64,000 bases of DNA from Paraburkholderia metrosideri (GTDB lineage: Bacteria > Pseudomonadota > Gammaproteobacteria > Burkholderiales > Burkholderiaceae): NCBI RefSeq assembly GCF_904848625.1, contig NZ_CAJHCP010000014.1, positions 124,001 through 188,000 on the forward strand, read 5' to 3'. The translations under genes and the position numbers were made by a program. Under the pieces are notes generated by a model. The model was not told the origin of the DNA. It did no database searches and worked only from the letters and a program-made list of their open reading frames with translations. Within the stretch, counting starts at the first letter, position 1. Every line of letters starts with the position of its first letter. Below are positions 1 through 7,910 of the stretch, piece after piece.

Positions 1-1209
1 CGAGTGGTGCGTTTTCATATCGACGAAGTGCGGCGCAGTGCGGGCGCATTGCCGTTCCGCTGGTCCGAGGTCGAATTGGCACCGCAGTTCGCAGCGATGG
101 TGCGTGACGCGGCTGACGCGCAGAAACCAACGCCTGTCGCGGCTCCGGCACCGTTGTGGCAGAACTTGAAAGTCGCAGCGATTGTCGATGAAACCTCGTC
201 CATTCGCTCGTTTTATTTCGAATCGGTCGACGGTACGCCTTTGCCGTCATTCAAGCCCGGCCAATTCCTGCCAATCCGGGTGCCCGCGTCGGACTCAGGC
301 GAACCGCTGTTACGGACTTACACGCTTTCCGATTCGCACGACGCGCGGCGTTACCGGATCAGCGTGAAGCGCGAAGGTGTCGCGTCGAACTGGCTGCACG
401 ACCGGCTCGCAGCGGGCGCGTTGATCGAAGCGAAGCGGCCGGCCGGGGCCTTTACTTACGATGAGGAAAGTCAGCGCCCTGCGGTATTCATTTCAGCGGG
501 CATTGGCATTACACCGATGATGGCGATGCTGCATCATTCGTTGAAATCAGTCGCGCAGGGCGGCTCGCAGACGGGTAAGCGGGTGTTTTTCTTTCATGGC
601 GCACGTAGCGACCGGGAGCGGCCATTCAGCGCTCATCTGAAAGAACTCGCGAGGCGTCATCCCGCGGTGTCGCTGCATCTGTTCGATAGTGCTGGCGATG
701 CAACGACCGAAGGGGTGTCGGTTGGCCGCGTCGATATTGCTGCATTAAAGCGGGTGCTGCCGTTCGACGATTACGACTTTTACCTGTGCGGTCCCGAGAC
801 GTTCATGCGTGATCTTTACGAGGGATTGCGCGGCTTGAATGTCGCCGATGAGCGGATCCGCTTCGAGGCATTCGGGCCTGCCAGCGTGAAGCGCACGGGC
901 AAGCGTGTCGAGATGGCAGAGCCGGTGACGTCTGACGTCAACGCGATCCCCGTGACTTTCGCCAGGTCGGTGCGCACGCTTCAATGGTCGCCGCGCGATG
1001 GCAGCCTGCTCGAACTCGCCGAGGCGCATGGTATCGACGCGCCGTCGAGTTGCCGGTCGGGCATGTGTGGCACGTGTTCGACCCATCTGCTGTCGGGTCA
1101 GGTGCGATATGACGGTGAAGTCGAAGCGGAGATCGAAGCCGGATCGGCGCTCGTTTGCATGGCGCGGCCGGTGGTGGGCAGCGAAACGGATCTGGTGCTG
1201 GACCTGTGA
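1..1209 (+). CDS. Ferredoxin reductase with C-terminal 2Fe-2S ferredoxin domain (5' partial)
   Basis: The frame is open to the left edge of the window, so the true start is probably outside; the GTG at position 4 is only the first possible start. The visible part has an FNR-type FAD-binding domain (RTYTLSDS about residue 104), an NAD(P)-binding part (SAGIGITPMMAML about 164) and a C-terminal plant-type ferredoxin domain with CX4CX2C (CRSGMCGTC) and a later cysteine in ALVCMA. Such fusions pass electrons from NAD(P)H through FAD to an iron-sulfur cluster for an oxygenase or reductase partner. The first ~45 residues match none of these domains and may be the tail of another domain, for example a PNPOx-like flavin domain; that part is a guess. 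Next gene is 119 bases on. Confidence 0.85.
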   Translation, partial: RVVRFHIDEVRRSAGALPFRWSEVELAPQFAAMVRDAADAQKPTPVAAPAPLWQNLKVAAIVDETSSIRSFYFESVDGTPLPSFKPGQFLPIRVPASDSGEPLLRTYTLSDSHDARRYRISVKREGVASNWLHDRLAAGALIEAKRPAGAFTYDEESQRPAVFISAGIGITPMMAMLHHSLKSVAQGGSQTGKRVFFFHGARSDRERPFSAHLKELARRHPAVSLHLFDSAGDATTEGVSVGRVDIAALKRVLPFDDYDFYLCGPETFMRDLYEGLRGLNVADERIRFEAFGPASVKRTGKRVEMAEPVTSDVNAIPVTFARSVRTLQWSPRDGSLLELAEAHGIDAPSSCRSGMCGTCSTHLLSGQVRYDGEVEAEIEAGSALVCMARPVVGSETDLVLDL

Positions 1210-1328
1210 GCGATCAGACCCGGCAGGTTCTGCAGGCCATCACGATCTGCTGTTGCTATCATTGACCGCCCCCGGCTCGATGAGATGAGACCGGTCTGCG
1301 CAGTCAGTCATCTGCAACAAGGAATCGT

Positions 1329-2195
1329 ATGGATCGCCCGATGCGTCAGGTCTGTGTGGTGACGGGCGCGACCAGCGGGATTGGCCGCTGGATCGCGCTC
1401 GGACTGGCTCGTGCCGGCTATCACGTGGTGCTGGTGTGCCGGGATCGACAGCGCTCGATTGCGGTTGCCGACTGGATCGCGCGTGAGGTGCCGGGCTGCA
1501 GCACGGAAACGAAACTCGCCGACCTCAGTTCCCTTCGCGCGACACACGATCTCGGCCAGCAGATTGCAGCGGCGCACCCCCGCTTGTCTTTGCTGGTGAA
1601 TAACGCCGGCATCCTGACCGCACAGCGGCAACTGAGCGCAGAAGGCCGTGAATTGGTATTGACGGTGAATCATCTCGCGCCATTTGTATTGACCGATGCG
1701 CTGGAGGGCGCGCTGCGGGCTGGCAGCCCGGCGCGGATCGTCAATGTGGGTTCATCGACATCGGATCGGGCATGGATCGATCCAGACAATCTGGAGCTGG
1801 CCCATCACTGGAGAATGGTGCGCGCGTACCGGCGCTCCAAGCTCGCCATGATGATGTCGACGTTCGCGCGCGCAGAGCGTCTGCGTGGCAGCGGTGTGGT
1901 GGCCAACGTGGTCCATCCCGGCATGGTGGCGACCGATCTGGTCCGCGAGCGTGGCGCAACAGGCCTCGTGTGGCGACTGCTTGCGCCGTTGCTGCGCACG
2001 GCGGAGCAAGGTGCCGACACCCCTCTGCATGTTGCGTTGGCGCCGGACTGGGCTGAGGTCACGGGCGCGTATGTGAAGGACCGCGCCGCCGTCCGCCCCA
2101 ACCGCCGCGCATTGGATGCTGCGCTGGTGCGTAAGGTGGACGCCAGCACGCACGCACTGGCGGCGCAGACACTCTCGGCTCGTGTACCGGCCTGA
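1329..2195 (+). CDS. Short-chain dehydrogenase/reductase (retinol-dehydrogenase-like)
   Basis: 288-residue classical SDR, a cytoplasmic NAD(P)-dependent oxidoreductase of unknown substrate. Seen: the nucleotide-binding motif TGATSGIG near residue 13, NNAG near 90, the catalytic serine region VNVGSS and the YRRSK (YxxxK) pair near 160. The ATG follows AAGGA at 1318-1322. The layout resembles the retinol dehydrogenase/WWOX-like branch common in bacterial genomes. It converges with the next SDR gene (stop codons 23 bases apart). The two SDRs are different subfamilies, so this is not a simple duplication. Confidence 0.88.
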   Translation: MDRPMRQVCVVTGATSGIGRWIALGLARAGYHVVLVCRDRQRSIAVADWIAREVPGCSTETKLADLSSLRATHDLGQQIAAAHPRLSLLVNNAGILTAQRQLSAEGRELVLTVNHLAPFVLTDALEGALRAGSPARIVNVGSSTSDRAWIDPDNLELAHHWRMVRAYRRSKLAMMMSTFARAERLRGSGVVANVVHPGMVATDLVRERGATGLVWRLLAPLLRTAEQGADTPLHVALAPDWAEVTGAYVKDRAAVRPNRRALDAALVRKVDASTHALAAQTLSARVPA

Positions 2196-2217
2196 CGGAG
2201 ATACCCAACGTTTCACA

Positions 2218-3279
2218 TCAAGGTTCGAGCGGCGACGTCGGCGGGGCGACGGTGTCTTGGGTCGGGTGCAACGGTGGCTCGGCTGCTTGAACACGCGGCT
2301 CGCGCACCCGTTCCCTACTGAAGCGGCCGAGTAGCCGCAGCAGATACACATGCAGACTCCATGAGCGTGCCTGCGCGTCGAACGCGCCCCGCACAGGCGA
2401 CGCCTGATCGGACGGCTCGAAAAGTGTCGGCACGTGCCGGTCGAACGACGCTGTCTGGCCGGTGAGTTGCCGGTCCGGATGCATCAGGTGAAGGGCCCGC
2501 CGTACCATGCGCGGAAAAAAACGCGCGCCGAGCGAGAACAGAATGGCGGTGGACGTCACCGGGAATTCGCGGCTTTTGCCCAGCGCGGCAAGATGAATTG
2601 TTTCGGCGATCACTTCTGGCTGGTACACCGGTGACATCGGCCGGCCCAGTAGGCCAACGTGAGAGATCGCGTGATCGAAGAAGGGCGTGTTGACCGAAGG
2701 CGGGAACAGAGTCGTCAGGCTGACGTGGCTTCCGTCGCGCGACAGTTCGGCTCGAATCGCCTGTCCGAAGCCGCGCACCGCGTGCTTGGCGCCGGAGTAC
2801 GACGACAGCAGCGGGATGCCGTGATACGCGACGGCAGAGCACACGTTCACGATCGAACCATGATCCCTCGGCAGCATGCGCCGCAACGCGACGCGTGTGC
2901 CATTCACCGTGCCGAGATACGTCACGTCGGTCACGCGCCGGAACTCGTCAGCCGGGATGTCGAGGAAGCGCCCGAAGGTCGCGTTGCCTGCACAGTTCAC
3001 CCAGACATCGATGGGTCCCAGAGTCTTTTCGATGTGCGCGGCGGCGGCCTCCAATGCATCGGGGTCCGTGACATCCGCTATCGCGGTTGCGGCGGTCGCG
3101 CCGTAGTGTTCGACCTCGTCACGGGTCGCTTCGAGTCCTGCGCAGCCGCGGGCAATCAGACCGACCCGCCAGCCATGCCGCGCAAATAATCCCGCGGCAC
3201 AACGCCCGATGCCCGACGACGCGCCGGTGATGACCACCACGGCGTGTCTATTGTCGTCTGCCGAAGTCCGCCCGTTCAT
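2218..3279 (-). CDS. Short-chain dehydrogenase with C-terminal extension
   Basis: 353 residues, about 100 longer than a minimal SDR. Seen: TGASSGIG near residue 18, NCAGN in place of the usual NNAG near 95, VCSAVAYHG and the catalytic YSGAK (YxxxK) near 160. The tail after ~260 has no catalytic motif; similar long SDRs are often annotated only as SDR family oxidoreductases. Its ATG (3277-3279) overlaps the stop codon of the upstream UvrA-like gene (3276-3278), an ATGA arrangement that implies translational coupling. Its role next to a DNA-binding-type ATPase is not evident; substrate unknown. Confidence 0.87.
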   Translation of the reverse strand: MNGRTSADDNRHAVVVITGASSGIGRCAAGLFARHGWRVGLIARGCAGLEATRDEVEHYGATAATAIADVTDPDALEAAAAHIEKTLGPIDVWVNCAGNATFGRFLDIPADEFRRVTDVTYLGTVNGTRVALRRMLPRDHGSIVNVCSAVAYHGIPLLSSYSGAKHAVRGFGQAIRAELSRDGSHVSLTTLFPPSVNTPFFDHAISHVGLLGRPMSPVYQPEVIAETIHLAALGKSREFPVTSTAILFSLGARFFPRMVRRALHLMHPDRQLTGQTASFDRHVPTLFEPSDQASPVRGAFDAQARSWSLHVYLLRLLGRFSRERVREPRVQAAEPPLHPTQDTVAPPTSPLEP

Positions 3280-5945
3280 GTCGCAAGTTGTTGCCGCAAA
3301 TATCCGGCTGTGCGGCTCTCTTTCACACGCGCGACTTCAACCGGGGTGCCGCTCGCCACGATGGTCCCGCCCGCGTCACCGGCTCCCGGGCCGACGTCGA
3401 TGACCCAATCGCTTTGCGCGGCCACCCGCATATCGTGCTCGACGACCACCACGGTATTGCCCGCGTCGACGAGTCCCTGCAATTGCACCAGTAGCCGGTC
3501 GACATCCGCGGGATGCAGGCCGGTGGTCGGTTCGTCGAGGATGTACAGCGTGTCGCCGCGTTGCGTGCGTTGCAGTTCGGTGGCGAGTTTGATGCGCTGC
3601 GCCTCGCCGCCAGATAGTTCGGTGGCCGGCTGGCCAAGCCGCAGATAGCCGAGCCCGATGTCACGCAGCACGCTCAACGCGCGCATCACGCTCGCTTCAT
3701 CGGCGAAGAAATGGCAGGCGTCGTCAACGGTCAGGTCGAGCACCTCGGCGATGTTTTTATCGCGCCATGTGACTTCCAGTGTCGGCGGGTTGTAGCGGGT
3801 GCCGTGGCAGGTCGAGCAGGGCGCATACACGCTCGGCAGAAACAGCAGCTCGACGCTGACGAATCCCTCGCCTTCGCAAGTCGGGCAGCGCCCCTGCGCG
3901 ACGTTGAACGAAAAGCGCCCCGCGCCGTAGCGTCGCTTGCGGGCGAGCGGTGTGTCGGCGAACAGTTTGCGCACGTGATCGAAGAGGCCGGTATAGGTCG
4001 CCAGATTGGAGCGCGGCGTGCGCCCGATCGGCTTCTGATCGACGCGCACGAGCCGGCGCAGCGCGTCCATGCCGTCGGCAATATGGCCGCCCGTTGGCAT
4101 CGCTGTGTTGGCGAGCAACGGGTCCTGGTCGTCATCGTCGGGGTTCTCGATGACGCGTCCGAGCCGGCTCGCGACCAGTTCGGGCAGCGCCTGGCTCACG
4201 AGGCTCGATTTTCCCGATCCCGACACCCCCGTGACGGTGGTCAGGCAGCCGAGCGGGAACGCGACGTTCAGCCCGTGCAGATTGTTGCGCGTGATCCTCG
4301 CAAGCCGCAGCCAGCCCGCGGCATCGCGTGGCTGACGAGCGACGGGCGCGGGCGGCGCGAACAGATGCACGCGGGTCTGCGACGCTTCGACGTGCGCGAG
4401 TCCTTCAGGCGGTCCGCTATACACCACATGACCGCCCGCTTGCCCGGCGGCCGGTCCGACGTCGACCAGCCAGTCGGCGCGCCGCATCATCTGCAGATCG
4501 TGCTCGACAACGAACAACGAGTTGCCTGCCGCTTTCAGCCCTCGCAACGCGCTGAAGAGCGCTTCGCCATCGGCCGGATGCAGCCCGGCTGAGGGTTCGT
4601 CGAGGACATACACGACGCCGAATAGTTGCGATGACAATTGCGTGGCGAGTCGCAAGCGCTGCAATTCACCGGACGACAGCGTGGGCGTACTGCGATCCAG
4701 CGCAAGATAGCCGAGGCCGAGGTCGATCAGTGTCGTCAGGCGTTCGAGCAGTTCGGCTGCGATGCGTTGCGCAGCGATGCGCTTTTCGTCGGAGAGATTC
4801 GGCGTGCGCCGCACGTCAGGCGACGCTTTATGGGCGGAGCCGCCGGAGGCGACGCGTTTGTCGACGGCTTCGCGCATCGCGTTTTTACTGAGGATGCTGC
4901 CTTTACCTGGTTTCGACAGCGATGACTCTGGCCATTCGCCACGTGCGATGGGTTCCAGAATCGCCGCGAGCCCGCCGAGCGGCAATTGCGAAAACTCGCC
5001 GATGTCGAGCCCGGCGAAGCTCACCGACAGCGCTTCCTGCTTGAGCCGCTTACCGTGGCAAGCCGGACAGACGCTGCCGACCATGTATCGCGACACGCGC
5101 TTTTTCATCAGCGCGCTTTGCGTGTTCGCGAACGTGTGCAGCACGTAGCGGCGCGCACCGCTGAACGTGCCCTGATAGCTCGGTTCGTCCTTGCGCCTGA
5201 GCGCGGCGCGCGTCTCTTTCGGCGTGAGACCCGCGTACACGGGCACGGTGGGTTGCTCATCGGTGAAGAGAATCCAGTCGCGGTCCTTTTTCGGCAGGTC
5301 GCGCCACGGTGTATCGACGTCGTAGCCGAGCGTCACCAGAATGTCGCGCAGATTCTGACCATGCCACGCCGGCGGCCACGCGGCGACCGCGCGCTCGCGG
5401 ATGGTCAGCGAGTCGTCGGGCACCAGCGATTTTTCGGTGACCTCGTACACGCGTCCCAGACCATGACAGGTGGGACACGCCCCTTGCACCGTATTCGGGG
5501 AGAAGTCTTCGGCGAACAGCATCGGCTGTTTCGGCGGATAGTCGCCGGTGCGCGAATACAGCATGCGCACGAGGCTCGACAGTGTGGTCACGCTGCCCAC
5601 CGATGAGCGCGCGCTGGGTGTGCCGCGTTGCTGTTGCAACGCGACGGCGGGCGGCAGTCCTTCGATTGCATCGACTTCAGGCACGCCGACCTGCTCGATC
5701 AGACGCCTCGCATAAGGCGCGACCGATTCGAAGTAGCGCCGCTGTGCTTCCGCATACAGCGTTCCGAATGCCAGCGACGATTTGCCGGAACCCGATACAC
5801 CGGTAAACACCACGAGCGCATCGCGCGGAATCTGCACGTCGACATTTTTCAGGTTGTGCTCGCGCGCGCCGCGCACGCGGACAAATCCCGTGAACGCGTC
5901 AGAAGACTCAGAAGTGGAGCGGGGCTTGCGGCGGATGGCGTCCAT
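3276..5945 (-). CDS. UvrA-like excinuclease ATPase (class II UvrA)
   Basis: 889 residues from the ATG at 5945. Two ABC ATPase halves: Walker A GVSGSGKSS at residues 49-57 and a second copy in the C-terminal half; signature motifs LSSGELQRLRLA and LSGGEAQRIKLA; Walker B regions ending in LDEPSAGLHP and LDEPTTGLHP. Zinc-type pairs are seen as CPTCHGLG, CPACHGKR, CPTCEGEG and CSTCHGTR. It is shorter than housekeeping UvrA (~940) and resembles UvrA2-type proteins linked to DNA-damage tolerance or export of DNA-binding drugs. The frame stays open upstream to 6581, but that part is the antiframe of the methyltransferase gene. ATG 5996 is an alternative start; neither has a clear ribosome site. Confidence 0.9.
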   Translation of the reverse strand: MDAIRRKPRSTSESSDAFTGFVRVRGAREHNLKNVDVQIPRDALVVFTGVSGSGKSSLAFGTLYAEAQRRYFESVAPYARRLIEQVGVPEVDAIEGLPPAVALQQQRGTPSARSSVGSVTTLSSLVRMLYSRTGDYPPKQPMLFAEDFSPNTVQGACPTCHGLGRVYEVTEKSLVPDDSLTIRERAVAAWPPAWHGQNLRDILVTLGYDVDTPWRDLPKKDRDWILFTDEQPTVPVYAGLTPKETRAALRRKDEPSYQGTFSGARRYVLHTFANTQSALMKKRVSRYMVGSVCPACHGKRLKQEALSVSFAGLDIGEFSQLPLGGLAAILEPIARGEWPESSLSKPGKGSILSKNAMREAVDKRVASGGSAHKASPDVRRTPNLSDEKRIAAQRIAAELLERLTTLIDLGLGYLALDRSTPTLSSGELQRLRLATQLSSQLFGVVYVLDEPSAGLHPADGEALFSALRGLKAAGNSLFVVEHDLQMMRRADWLVDVGPAAGQAGGHVVYSGPPEGLAHVEASQTRVHLFAPPAPVARQPRDAAGWLRLARITRNNLHGLNVAFPLGCLTTVTGVSGSGKSSLVSQALPELVASRLGRVIENPDDDDQDPLLANTAMPTGGHIADGMDALRRLVRVDQKPIGRTPRSNLATYTGLFDHVRKLFADTPLARKRRYGAGRFSFNVAQGRCPTCEGEGFVSVELLFLPSVYAPCSTCHGTRYNPPTLEVTWRDKNIAEVLDLTVDDACHFFADEASVMRALSVLRDIGLGYLRLGQPATELSGGEAQRIKLATELQRTQRGDTLYILDEPTTGLHPADVDRLLVQLQGLVDAGNTVVVVEHDMRVAAQSDWVIDVGPGAGDAGGTIVASGTPVEVARVKESRTAGYLRQQLAT

Positions 5946-6045
5946 GTCGATCGATGGGGGATGAGCGTGGGGCACGGATGGCGTACGAACGCTCATCAGC
6001 GCGCACGGAACATGCCAGCCCTCCGGCGCGCCGTTTTTCCGCCAA

Positions 6046-6762
6046 TCAGCCCACGACGACGGTAAATTCGACTCCCGATTCAAAGTCCAGCGTGGTGGTC
6101 GAAAAGCGCGGATTTCCGTCCAGGTACTGTTTATAGGGGCGCACGGCGTCTTCGGCGGTGTACATGTTGTCGGCGAGAACGATCGATCCCGGGCGTAAAA
6201 GATGCTCGGTCTGCGTGAATAGATCCAGATACGTGTTCGCCCATACGTCGATGAAGACCATGTCAAACGTGCCACGCAGCCCGGCAACGGTCTCGAACAC
6301 ATCGCCTTCACGCAGATCGACATAAGCGTCGACGCCTGCCGTGCTGACGTGAGCCCGAAGCTGCGCGCACTTGGCCGCGTCGAGTTCGGTCGCGACGACG
6401 ATGCCATTGCCCAACGTGCGAAGCGCCTCGGCGAAGTACAGCGTAGACACGCCGCAGGAACTGCCGAGCTCCAGAATCCGCGCGGGCCGGTGCGAGAGCA
6501 CCATATTCCGCAAGAACCGTCCCGTTTCCGCCGACACCGCCAACGACAGCGCCGTGCCTTGCGACGATTCGAAATCTTCACTGGAGAGCCCGAGCGTTTC
6601 GAGGAAGCGTCCGCGCAATCGGGGGGCTAGCGTGTCATATTCGTCCGCGAGCGTCAGAAACTCTTCGCTCGACCCATGGAACTGCGCCCGTGCGCGGGCC
6701 ATTACCTCAGTCTGACTCTGCTGATGAAGCCGCCGCAGAAGCGCTGTCGCTGTTGATGTCAT
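6046..6762 (-). CDS. SAM-dependent O-methyltransferase (CCoAOMT-like class I)
   Basis: 238 residues. The SAM-binding motif ILELGSSCGVSTLYFAEAL lies near residue 94, and FDMVFIDVWANTYLDL is the acidic metal/SAM loop typical of caffeoyl-CoA-O-methyltransferase-like proteins, which methylate small catechol-type hydroxyls in the cytoplasm. It precedes the UvrA-like gene on the same strand (about 100 bases apart), so methyltransferase, UvrA-like protein and SDR form a probable three-gene operon. A modifying enzyme plus a UvrA2-like ATPase can be a self-resistance set in natural-product clusters, but no biosynthetic genes are visible here. Substrate unknown. Confidence 0.88.
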   Translation of the reverse strand: MTSTATALLRRLHQQSQTEVMARARAQFHGSSEEFLTLADEYDTLAPRLRGRFLETLGLSSEDFESSQGTALSLAVSAETGRFLRNMVLSHRPARILELGSSCGVSTLYFAEALRTLGNGIVVATELDAAKCAQLRAHVSTAGVDAYVDLREGDVFETVAGLRGTFDMVFIDVWANTYLDLFTQTEHLLRPGSIVLADNMYTAEDAVRPYKQYLDGNPRFSTTTLDFESGVEFTVVVG

Positions 6763-6825
6763 ATGTTCTCCCGGAAGCTGTTGAATTGTGACTGGCCGTG
6801 CGGTTGTTGATTCAGGCGCGGTGGG

Positions 6826-7134
6826 TCAATCTTCCGCGCGCCGGCTCGAATGGGCTGCCCAGGCGGCTTGCACGCGCTCCCGTTCCTCGGGCGTCATCGC
6901 ATTCCATTTGCGCCAATGCCGCCGTCCACCCCAACCACCCCGTCCGCGAAAACCGCCGAACAGAATGCGGCTCAACACCAGCAGGCCCAACGCACGGAGG
7001 AAGTCGATCGGCCGGGCGCCGACGAATAGCGCCGGGATCACCCAGTTCCATAAGAGCATCACTGCCACGCCGAGCACGCCTATGCCGACCACGACAAGCA
7101 GTGCTTTGCCCACACATCGGGTTCGAAAATTCAT
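6826..7134 (-). CDS. Small membrane protein downstream of an ECF sigma factor
   Basis: 102 residues. Residues ~10-30 and ~43-58 are hydrophobic and likely membrane-spanning; a Gly/Arg/Trp-rich linker (FRGRGGWGGRRHWRKW) follows, then a charged tail (MTPEERERVQAAW). It starts 12 bases after the stop of the sigma factor gene on the same strand, so both are probably one transcript. This position is often taken by a regulator or partner of the sigma factor, but I see no anti-sigma zinc motif (HxxxCxxC). Function unknown. Confidence 0.75.
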   Translation of the reverse strand: MNFRTRCVGKALLVVVGIGVLGVAVMLLWNWVIPALFVGARPIDFLRALGLLVLSRILFGGFRGRGGWGGRRHWRKWNAMTPEERERVQAAWAAHSSRRAED

Positions 7135-7146
7135 CCGTCGACTCCT

Positions 7147-7731
7147 CTAGAGATCCAGTTCGTCATAAATGCTTTGTAGCCGGGCGCGTAGATGCAGGAC
7201 CGCGTAGCGTTTGCGCGCGAGCAGCGTATTGAGCGCGATGCCGCTGTCCATCGCCATGTCCTTGAACGTGCGTCCCTCCAGTTCGTGCGCGATAAACACC
7301 TCGCGCTGATCCGGCGGCAACTCGTCGAGCGCATCCTGCAATGCCTTCAGCAGCATCGTGCGGGCGTAGAGCGCTTCGGGACCTGCATCGTGCGCAGGCA
7401 GCGCGAGGTCGAGGCGATATTCATGGCTGGCATCGTCGTCGTCCGCGCTGGACAGGTCCGTCAGCGGCTCCTCCTTCTTCTTGCGAAACCGGTCGATGAT
7501 GCGGTTGCGCGCGGCACGAAAAAGCCATGCGCTTGCCTGTTCGATCGGCGCAGGAAGCCGGTAGGCCTGCACGAATTCGTGGAACACGTCCTGCAGGATG
7601 TCCTCGGCATCGTTGGGATCGCGGATTCGACGCCGGATGAAATTGACGAGCCTGGTGCGCTCACGCATCACCGTTGCGGTGATGTCGTTATCGCGTTGGT
7701 TCGTTGTGTCCGGCGTGAGTGGCGGTTCCAT
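7147..7731 (-). CDS. ECF-type RNA polymerase sigma factor
   Basis: 194 residues. Region 2 is seen as DAEDILQDVFHEFV followed by ASAWLFRAARNRIIDRFRKKK, and region 4 as LPPDQREVFIAHELEGRTFKDMAM with the helix-turn-helix GIALNTLLARKRYAV. Group 4 (ECF) sigma factors direct RNA polymerase to stress or envelope regulons. An acidic patch (SSADDDDASHEYRLD) lies between regions 2 and 4. It heads a two-gene operon with the small membrane protein. The TonB receptor gene lies upstream on the same strand, but with no fecR-like gene and no signalling domain in the receptor a classical iron-starvation cascade is not supported. Confidence 0.9.
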   Translation of the reverse strand: MEPPLTPDTTNQRDNDITATVMRERTRLVNFIRRRIRDPNDAEDILQDVFHEFVQAYRLPAPIEQASAWLFRAARNRIIDRFRKKKEEPLTDLSSADDDDASHEYRLDLALPAHDAGPEALYARTMLLKALQDALDELPPDQREVFIAHELEGRTFKDMAMDSGIALNTLLARKRYAVLHLRARLQSIYDELDL

Positions 7732-7848
7732 GCGTCTGAAGACGTTTCAGAAGAGCGGATATTGTGGGCGGCGATAAAAATCTTGAGCTGCAGTTGGGGC
7801 CGACGTTGTCGCGCAACTAACCGTCCGCGACACCGGCACAATGAAGTC

Positions 7849-7894
7849 GCGCATCGGACCCGGCCACGCGTGATCGAAGCCGCGTCCGATGCGC
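7849..7894 (-). terminator. Inverted repeat after the TonB receptor gene
   Basis: Perfect 11-base arms (GCGCATCGGAC at 7849-7859 and its complement at 7884-7894) around a 24-base loop, just downstream of the receptor stop on the minus strand. There is no clear T-run, so termination is inferred from position and stem strength only. Confidence 0.45.
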
Positions 7895-7910
7895 CAGATG
7901 ACGACTGCGC

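Noticed and set aside
5946..6581. Upstream extension of the UvrA-like frame
   Set aside because: This part is Arg/Ser-rich and lies over the methyltransferase gene, which has a clear SAM motif in another frame.
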